From Acidimicrobiales bacterium (GTDB lineage: Bacteria > Actinomycetota > Acidimicrobiia > Acidimicrobiales > Palsa-688): 5,084 nt of DNA. The notes beneath the pieces were generated by a model. It saw only the letters and a list, made by a program, of their open reading frames with translations, was not told where the DNA came from and made no database searches. The stretch spans positions 1 to 5,084 of the forward strand of contig JAFAWZ010000240.1 of assembly GCA_019241495.1 (NCBI GenBank), written 5' to 3'. A program made the position numbers and the translations under genes. Shown here one piece after another: positions 1 to 4,623 of the stretch. Position 1 is the stretch's first letter, and each line of letters starts with the position of its first letter.

Positions 1-1
1 C

Positions 2-535
2 AATCTGGGGATCAAGATGACGGCTTCGGCGTGGGCTTCCGATCCTGCGCCCTACCAAGCGCCACAGGCCCAGGTGTTCCTTACCAGCCTCCAGAACTCG
101 ACGGTGACGACCCCGGTCCACCAGGTGAAGATCTACTCCGTCAGCACGACACCGGCTCCGGTGTCGAACCAGAATTCGGTTGAGGTCCTGCCCGACGCCA
201 CCGCCATGACCATTACCGTGGTCGTTGCCGACACCGGCAACCAGCCGGAGAACAACCTGACGGTGAACGCCGTCATATCCCCGGCCACCTCCGGGGCCTC
301 GTCGGTTCGAGACTTCGTGAACCTGAAGCCGGGCCAGGCCTACACCATCGTCGGTCTGGGCCCGCTGAACCCTCCTCTGGGAGCGCCGGTCACTTTGACC
401 GTTGACGTCACTGGTTCGGACGGCACGACCCTCGCCACGTCCCCGATCACCTTCCAGATGCCGGCCCCCCCGCCTCCTACCACCACGACGACCACGACCA
501 CGACTACGACGCCGCGATCACCGACCAGCTCCTGA
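2..535 (+). CDS. Partial hypothetical exported protein: Ig-like/CARDB-type domain with Thr-rich C-terminal tail
   Basis: The reading frame is open from base 2, so the gene probably starts before the window; 177 residues are visible. An ATG at 17 follows a GGGGA, but a start there would give no signal peptide or membrane segment and would begin mid-domain, so I treat the gene as 5'-truncated. The middle of the fragment (about residues 60–150) alternates hydrophobic and polar residues in beta-strand fashion. It contains the phrase VADTGNQPENNLTV, which resembles CARDB or other Ig-like sandwich domains of cell-surface proteins, followed by LKPGQAYTIVGL. The end is PAPPPP followed by eleven Thr (codons 479–511) and PRSPTSS, a low-complexity tail of the kind seen on exported actinobacterial proteins. 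It converges on the NlpC/P60 gene, 41 bp away. I do not recognise a specific family; surface location is inferred. Confidence 0.6.
   Translation, partial: NLGIKMTASAWASDPAPYQAPQAQVFLTSLQNSTVTTPVHQVKIYSVSTTPAPVSNQNSVEVLPDATAMTITVVVADTGNQPENNLTVNAVISPATSGASSVRDFVNLKPGQAYTIVGLGPLNPPLGAPVTLTVDVTGSDGTTLATSPITFQMPAPPPPTTTTTTTTTTTPRSPTSS
479..511 (+). repeat. Thr-codon microsatellite (11 consecutive ACN codons)
   Basis: Eleven consecutive threonine codons, a mixture of ACC, ACG and one ACT, directly follow four proline codons. The mixed codons argue for a selected Thr-rich linker more than for a recent slippage product, although such tracts can still vary in length between strains. Confidence 0.7.
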
Positions 536-551
536 GGGCTCGCCGGTCAAA

Positions 552-582
552 TACGAGGATCAGGCAAGTACGAGGATCAGGC
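552..582. repeat. 14-bp direct repeat at the end of the NlpC/P60 gene
   Basis: The 14-mer TACGAGGATCAGGC occurs at 552–565 and again at 569–582, a period of 17 bp. The second copy contains the TGA stop (577–579) of the minus-strand NlpC/P60 gene. It fills most of the 41-bp gap between the two convergent genes. I saw no convincing terminator hairpin in this gap. Confidence 0.7.
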
Positions 583-2055
583 CGCGGGCCGCCCGAAGCC
601 CATCGGGATCCCGTCCCAATCCAGCGGGACGACCTTCACGAAGGTGCCGGGAGAGTCGGCGGTGATGACCTGCCCGCCGCCCAGGTACATGGTGACATGG
701 CCGGGCTGGGCGCCGCTTCCGGTGTCGTAGAAGACCAGGTCGCCGGGTTGGAGCTGCGACTGGGAGATCTGTTGGGTGTCTTGGTACTGGGCGACCGAGT
801 AATGGGCGAGGGAGACGCCCGCCGCCGCCCACGCGTACATGACCAGACCCGAGCAGTCGAACGCATTTGGCCCTGAGCCGGCCCACACGTAGGGCTTGCC
901 CACCTGGGCCAGGGCCGTACTGACCGCCACCTGGGCTGATGTCGAGGTGGTGACGGGCGCGGGAGCGACCTGAGCCGGAGCGGCCGGTGGTGCCGAGACC
1001 GGCACAGCAGCGAGGGTGGCCGCGGGGGCTGAGCCCACCGTCTCGAGCAGCTCGCCCGGAAAGATGAGGTTGGGGTTGGCGATGTGGTTGAGGCCGGCGA
1101 GGGCCGACCAGGTGGTCCCGAAGCGGGCGGCGATGGCGCCGAGGGTGTCACCCGCGGCCACGCGGTAGGTGGTCGTGCCAACCGGGTTGGTGGACGCTGG
1201 GACGGCCTGGGTTCCGCTGGGAAGGAGGATGACCCGGCCGGGATATATGAGGTTGGGGTTGGCGATGTGGTTGAGGCCGGCGAGGGCCGACCAGGTGGTC
1301 CCGAAGCGGGCCGCGATGGCGCCGAGGGTGTCGCCTGCGGCCACGCGGTAGGTGGTGGGGGAGGCGGCCGTTACGGCTGCCCGGACCGAGGCCGACGTCG
1401 CAGCTGAGGACACTGCCGCGCTGGAAATGGGCGCAGCCGCCGCCATCCCTGCTCCTCCGAATACCAGCGTGCCTGTGGCGGTCACGCTCGCAGTGGTGGC
1501 CGCGGAGACGACCAGCGTTCGCATCGACTGCTCCTTCAGTCGCACCTGGGCGGCTTGAAGGTTGGCCAACCAGCGCTGGCCGGTCGTGTCCTGCGGGGTC
1601 TTGCCGACCAGGATGGTCAGGCCGAACACCAGTGGGGCCAAGGCCCAACCTGCGGCGTACGAGCCCAGGAACCGAGCCAGAGCAAGAGCCTGGCGCCACG
1701 CGGGGAGAGGAGCCAGCTCGACAGTGACCGCAGCCTCGGTCGGCCCGTCCGCTGCAATGGTGAGGTCGCCCAGATCGCTCAGGTCCGCTTGGCCGCCAGA
1801 GTGCGACCGGAACCCTCGCTCGAGCGAAAGCCGGCCTTCATGGCGGAGGATGGCGACGTACGAACCCGAGGCCATGAGGGACAACGCGAACGACACCCAC
1901 GCGGCTGGAGCACCCGTACCGATGGCGATCACGCCAGTGAGCGCAGCCGCCCCGGCCAGGATCAAGGCGGCCCGCCTTCGTCGCAGCATGGTCGGGCGGA
2001 GAACCTTCGACACCCGGGTCGGGGGGGCCCACTCGGGGGCGTGCAGCATCGTCAT
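577..2055 (-). CDS. Membrane-anchored LysM–LysM–NlpC/P60 peptidoglycan endopeptidase
   Basis: Predicted 492-residue cell-wall hydrolase. The C-terminal domain (about 375–492) is NlpC/P60: nucleophile Cys401 in FDCSGLV, His453 in PGHVTMYLG, and the PGDLVFY strand. This family cleaves peptide stems of peptidoglycan, classically the D-Glu–diaminopimelate bond. Two LysM modules (about 234–280 and 295–341, each with YRVAAGDTLGAIAARFGTTW) should bind the glycan; an Ala/Pro linker (342–372) follows. The N-terminal 210 residues have a basic RRRR cluster (25–28) and hydrophobic segments near 29–47, 51–70, 124–150 and 180–206, an unusual amount of membrane for this family. I chose the ATG at 2055 because AGGGAGG lies 8 nt upstream; the frame is open to an ATG at 2097 that lacks a comparable site. 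A second strong start lies inside the gene at 1524. The position of the third catalytic residue holds Thr465. Domain calls are firm; substrate and topology are inferred. Confidence 0.88.
   Translation of the reverse strand: MTMLHAPEWAPPTRVSKVLRPTMLRRRRAALILAGAAALTGVIAIGTGAPAAWVSFALSLMASGSYVAILRHEGRLSLERGFRSHSGGQADLSDLGDLTIAADGPTEAAVTVELAPLPAWRQALALARFLGSYAAGWALAPLVFGLTILVGKTPQDTTGQRWLANLQAAQVRLKEQSMRTLVVSAATTASVTATGTLVFGGAGMAAAAPISSAAVSSAATSASVRAAVTAASPTTYRVAAGDTLGAIAARFGTTWSALAGLNHIANPNLIYPGRVILLPSGTQAVPASTNPVGTTTYRVAAGDTLGAIAARFGTTWSALAGLNHIANPNLIFPGELLETVGSAPAATLAAVPVSAPPAAPAQVAPAPVTTSTSAQVAVSTALAQVGKPYVWAGSGPNAFDCSGLVMYAWAAAGVSLAHYSVAQYQDTQQISQSQLQPGDLVFYDTGSGAQPGHVTMYLGGGQVITADSPGTFVKVVPLDWDGIPMGFGRPAA
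1064..1356 (-). repeat. 110-bp duplicated LysM-coding repeat (1064–1173 and 1247–1356)
   Basis: Two direct copies of 110 bp lie 183 bp (61 codons) apart and encode the two LysM modules. By eye they differ at three bases, all silent: one Ala codon (GCC/GCG), another Ala codon (GCG/GCA) and one Gly codon (GGT/GGC). The ends of the modules then diverge, with IYPGRVILLPSG in the first and IFPGELLETVG in the second. This points to a recent internal duplication or continuing gene conversion. Confidence 0.85.
1522..1537 (-). promoter_or_regulatory. Strong internal ribosome-binding site and ATG within the NlpC/P60 gene
   Basis: Read on the minus strand, GAAGGAG is followed by CAGTCG and then ATG (1524–1522), an almost ideal Shine-Dalgarno and spacing. 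The ATG is Met178 of the long frame. Starting here gives a 315-residue protein whose first ~33 residues (MRTLVVSAATTASVT onward, ending MAAAAP) resemble a Sec signal peptide, followed by both LysM modules and the NlpC/P60 domain. This may be the true start, or a second start. Confidence 0.5.
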
Positions 2056-2133
2056 CGGTGGGACCTCCCTCTGGATCCCGGACAATGCGCCACACATCGC
2101 CAGGGTTCCGCCCTCGGCTCAGTCGAAGCCCTG

Positions 2134-2162
2134 AGGCTAGCCGGGTGGCCTGCATCGGACAA
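2134..2162 (-). promoter_or_regulatory. Candidate sigma-70-type promoter for the NlpC/P60 gene
   Basis: On the minus strand TTGTCC (2162–2157) and TAGCCT (2139–2134) are separated by 17 bp, giving 4 of 6 matches to TTGACA and the TAnnnT pattern at -10. It lies in the 146-bp gap downstream of galE and would give a leader of about 70 nt. This is a pattern match only. Confidence 0.3.
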
Positions 2163-2201
2163 CGGTCCCAAACCCAACAATTGCTCCGAGAAGCGAGGCG
2201 A

Positions 2202-3170
2202 TCAGGAGGTGATCTTGTGCCACTGGTAGGCCGAGGTGACGATGTCGTCGAGCCCGTAGCGGGGATTCCAACCGAGTAGCTCGCGGGCCCGGGTGTTGTC
2301 CGCCCAAAGGGCGACGGGGTCGCCGGGACGGCGGGGTGCCTCGAGGGCGGGGACGGCTTGGCCGGCGGCCCGCTCGGCCGCGGCCAGCACCTCCCGCACG
2401 CTGGAGCCGGTCCCGGTGCCGAGGTTGAAAGCGGTCGTGGCACCCCCCGAGGACAGGTAGTCCAGCGCCTTGAGATGGGCGTCGGCCAGATCGTCGACAT
2501 GGATGTAGTCGCGTATGGCGGTGCCGTCGGGGGTGGGGTAGTCAGTGCCGAAGATGCGCAGCTGCGGGCCGGCGCCGAGCAGGGCCTTCATAGCCACCGG
2601 TACCAGGTTCAAGGTGACACGCCAGTCCTCGCCGACCGACCCGTCCATCGCCGCACCGGCGGCGTTGAAATAACGCAGGCTCACCGAACGCCGCCCGTGG
2701 CAGACGTCGTACCAATGGAGGATCCGTTCGACCAGCGCCTTGCTCTCGCCGTAGGGGCTCTCCGGCTGGATGGGCGCGTCCTCGCCGACCGGTGTCCGGT
2801 CCGGAGTCCCATAGACGGCGCAGGTGCTGGAGAACACGACGTGCTTCACACCGTTGCGGTGGGCGGTCTCGAGGAGAGCCGCGGTGCCGGCGACGTTGTT
2901 CTCGAAATAGCGGCCAGGGTTCTCGAACGACTCGCCGGGCGCCTTGTAGGCCGCGAAGTGGATTATGGACTCCACATCGTGGTCCAAGACGGTGTCGGTC
3001 ACCAGGTGGGAGTCGGCAATGTCGCCCACCACGAGTGGGGTGTCTGCGATGGCATCGCGGTTGCCGAACTCCAGGGAGTCCAGGACGACTACCGAGTCGC
3101 CTCGCTGGCGGAGCTGGCGAACAGTGTGGGATCCGATGTATCCGGCGCCGCCAGTGACCATGATCGTCAT
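2202..3170 (-). CDS. galE: UDP-glucose 4-epimerase GalE
   Basis: Cytoplasmic extended short-chain dehydrogenase/reductase that interconverts UDP-glucose and UDP-galactose using tightly bound NAD. It serves the Leloir pathway and supplies UDP-Gal for surface glycans. The 322-residue product is slightly shorter than the usual 330–340. Visible signatures are the NAD-binding TGGAGYIG (6–13), Asp31 in LDSLEFGN, GDIAD (49–53), HFAAYKAPGES (71–81), FSSTCAVYG with Ser115/Thr116, the catalytic pair Tyr140/Lys144 in SPYGESK, RYFNAAG (166–172) and RDYIHVDDLADAH (220–232). I chose the ATG at 3170 because family members begin a few residues before the glycine motif. The frame is also open to a GTG at 3212, giving 14 more residues. 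Neither start has a clear Shine-Dalgarno. A residue near the sugar pocket equivalent to E. coli Tyr299 appears to be Leu288, so acetamido-sugar substrates cannot be excluded. The NlpC/P60 gene follows 146 bp downstream on the same strand. Confidence 0.93.
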   Translation of the reverse strand: MTIMVTGGAGYIGSHTVRQLRQRGDSVVVLDSLEFGNRDAIADTPLVVGDIADSHLVTDTVLDHDVESIIHFAAYKAPGESFENPGRYFENNVAGTAALLETAHRNGVKHVVFSSTCAVYGTPDRTPVGEDAPIQPESPYGESKALVERILHWYDVCHGRRSVSLRYFNAAGAAMDGSVGEDWRVTLNLVPVAMKALLGAGPQLRIFGTDYPTPDGTAIRDYIHVDDLADAHLKALDYLSSGGATTAFNLGTGTGSSVREVLAAAERAAGQAVPALEAPRRPGDPVALWADNTRARELLGWNPRYGLDDIVTSAYQWHKITS

Positions 3171-3286
3171 GGGCGCCGAGTCTGGCACGCAGGACAGGTC
3201 CCGCCGTCTCACCAGGGGTGGTTAGGGGCTGCGAGCGGGACGAACCCGAAGAGTCGCTAAAGTGGCGAACCCGTAACTGGTTGTCT

Positions 3287-3359
3287 GCGCTCGTAGCCCA
3301 ATGGATAGAGCATCTGACTACGGATCAGAAGGTTGGGGGTTCGAATCCCTCCGAGCGCG
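3287..3359 (+). tRNA. tRNA-Arg (anticodon ACG)
   Basis: A full cloverleaf can be drawn. The acceptor stem GCGCTCG (3287–3293) pairs perfectly with CGAGCGC (3352–3358), with discriminator G3359. The D arm is 3296–3311. The anticodon stem TCTGA/TCAGA encloses loop CTACGGA, with anticodon ACG at 3320–3322. The variable loop is AGGTT, and the T arm GGGGG–TTCGAAT–CCCTC has one G·U pair. The length is 73 nt and CCA is not encoded. The A34 would be deaminated to inosine to read CGU, CGC and CGA. The D stem has one C·A mismatch (C3298 with A3309), where such tRNAs more often have T·A. The 3' half is the probable integration site of the element to the right. Confidence 0.96.
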
Positions 3360-3412
3360 CTGCAAACGCCCTGCTCAGTTCGGGTATTGCTGCCCCAGCC
3401 TGGCGTCCCCCG

Positions 3413-3451
3413 TTTCGACGTGGCAATCTGGTTGGCAATACGGCGTCGAAA
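3413..3451 (+). promoter_or_regulatory. Inverted repeat over the integrase ribosome-binding site, with internal direct repeats
   Basis: TTTCGACG (3413–3420) and CGTCGAAA (3444–3451) are perfect 8-bp inverted arms around a 23-nt spacer. The spacer holds two copies of TGGCAAT (3421–3427 and 3433–3439) 12 bp apart. The right arm overlaps the likely Shine-Dalgarno GAAAGGG (3448–3454) of the integrase ATG at 3461. It could be an RNA hairpin hiding the ribosome-binding site, an operator, or recombinase arm-type sites; its position between the tRNA and the integrase fits all three. Confidence 0.45.
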
Positions 3452-3460
3452 GGGTGAGCC

Positions 3461-3830
3461 ATGCGAGGCCATCTACAGCAGCGAGGCCCGCAGACATGGC
3501 GGCTAGCTGTGTATGTCGGACGCGATGAGCGCACGGCCAAGAAGCGGTACGTGCAGCGCACAGTCCACGGCACGCAGCGAGAAGCGGAACGCGCGCTGGC
3601 GAGGCTGGTCACGGAGGTCGATGAGGGACGGCACGCGCCATCGGCCTCCGGAACGGTTGGTGCACTTCTTGACCGGTGGCTCGAGACGAAAGCCCTCTCG
3701 GTCGAGGCGTCGACCCCTCGAGTACGTGCGCAGCACAATGGAATCGCTGACCCGGGATGTCGCCGACGTGGTCGGGGACCTGGTCACCATCCCGCTGGTC
3801 GCTATGGCTCCTGTTGCTGCGACTGCGTGA
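3461..3830 (+). pseudogene. Truncated, frameshifted tyrosine-recombinase integrase (5' remnant)
   Basis: The start at 3461 has GAAAGGG 6 nt upstream. Residues 1–58 (TWRLAVYVGRD, then TVHGTQREAERALARLVTEV) look like the AP2-like arm-binding N-terminal domain of actinobacterial phage and island integrases. TVGALLDRWLETKALSVEAST (65–85) begins the SAM-like core-binding domain. The frame then degenerates. Removing one C from the CCCC run at 3714–3717 restores a sensible continuation, LEYVRSTMESLTRDVADVVGDL, in the next frame, which ends at the TGA at 3828. The similarity fades near 3780–3800 and the whole catalytic domain (Arg–His–Arg–Tyr) is missing; a complete integrase has about 350–400 residues. 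It lies 101 bp from the tRNA-Arg and points away from it, the usual layout of an island integrase. Its end overlaps the convergent endonuclease gene. It cannot encode a working recombinase. Confidence 0.75.
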
Positions 3831-4623
3831 GCTCATCGGGAGGGATTGGTTTCGTTGGCTCCGAGGCGGCGCTCTTGATGACCCGGCACATCCGCTTGAC
3901 CGCATCATCGATCGACATTCCTCCTGGCGGAGGGATGGATCGATAGGTCACACGACCCTCAGGGGTCGATGAGTCGACCGGCTCGAACAATGCGATACCG
4001 ACCCCATTCGCGTACGAGTTCGCCAGGTACTGAAAGCGCCCGATCAGATTGCGGTGGTCATTGCTGTCGATGACGCGCAGCCCGAAGATCGCAAAGAAGC
4101 GTGGGCGCGTCTCCTGAATCCACGACGTGATGTCGCCGATGGTGGTGGTTCCTCCCTGGACGTCGGCCAGCTTCAGATCGATGACGTTGAGCGCGATCTC
4201 CCGGATGCGCTTGTCGACGTCCGCGCTTGCCCGGCGCCCGAGCGGGCCAGCGGTTGGGTTCCCCGGGTGCTTCGGAGTGCCGGCCATCTTGATCTCGGCG
4301 ATGAGTGCCGGCCGCGCCGTCCGGTCCGCCGGGTAGCAGAGATCCACATCGACGTGAGGAAGGAGGATGCCAGGCCGCTTCCCCCGCTGTGCCACGCCGA
4401 ATCCGGCACATCGCTCGACCAGTCGGGCGATCAGCTCGTTGAAGAAGAGACCCTTGTTCTGGTTCTCGCCAGCGGTGAGTTCTCCTGCTGCCATCCGAGC
4501 GTCGAATGCGCCCATCGCATGGAGGAACTCGGCCTCAATCTCAGCGAAGGTCTCAACGCGTTCGGCTTCAACACGGTCGAGCAGCGCCCGGAAGTGTGGA
4601 AACGAGAAGGGCGACTTAGGCAC
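3802..4623 (-). CDS. Putative type II restriction endonuclease, PD-(D/E)XK-like
   Basis: Predicted 273-residue protein directly downstream of a DNA methyltransferase gene and overlapping it by 8 nt, the typical place for the cognate endonuclease. The nuclease signature I see is Asp92/Asp94 in LPHVDVDLCYP, then Glu110-Ile-Lys112 in LIAEIKMAG, with a possible helix acidic residue Glu63 in LFFNELIARLVE. Downstream there is an Arg/Lys-rich stretch (KRIREIALNVIDLKLADV) and a FFAIFGLRVID strand. It would cut DNA at sites not protected by the neighbouring methylase, in the cytoplasm. I chose GTG at 4623: the frame is open to 4935, but the first 104 residues are an out-of-frame reading of the methylase, and the next ATG (4515) would remove a coherent helical region. 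There is no Shine-Dalgarno at the GTG, so translation is probably coupled to the methylase. I do not recognise the family or the target sequence. Confidence 0.7.
   Translation of the reverse strand: MPKSPFSFPHFRALLDRVEAERVETFAEIEAEFLHAMGAFDARMAAGELTAGENQNKGLFFNELIARLVERCAGFGVAQRGKRPGILLPHVDVDLCYPADRTARPALIAEIKMAGTPKHPGNPTAGPLGRRASADVDKRIREIALNVIDLKLADVQGGTTTIGDITSWIQETRPRFFAIFGLRVIDSNDHRNLIGRFQYLANSYANGVGIALFEPVDSSTPEGRVTYRSIPPPGGMSIDDAVKRMCRVIKSAASEPTKPIPPDELTQSQQQEP

Noticed and set aside
2101..2133. Possible hairpin (CAGGG…CCCTG with an inner TTC/GAA) or a c-di-AMP-type riboswitch in the NlpC/P60 leader
   Set aside because: The stem has a bulge and a 16-nt loop, its upstream arm starts before the likely transcription start, and I see none of the conserved ydaO-type segments.
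1555..2229. Plus-strand frames opposite the N-terminal half of the NlpC/P60 gene
   Set aside because: Low-complexity, Arg/Gly/Ser-rich shadow translation without a ribosome-binding site.
2358..3260. 300-residue plus-strand frame opposite galE
   Set aside because: The galE motifs on the other strand are unambiguous; this is an antisense shadow.
3213..3286. Promoters for galE and for the tRNA in their divergent 74-bp gap
   Set aside because: Weak -10-like strings such as TAAAGT (3258–3263) are present, but no acceptable -35 partner, so none is called.
3257..3472. Minus-strand reading frame of 71 residues containing IRTPNLLIRSQMLYPLGYE
   Set aside because: It is the antisense of the tRNA-Arg gene, and similar strings are a well-known source of false proteins in databases.
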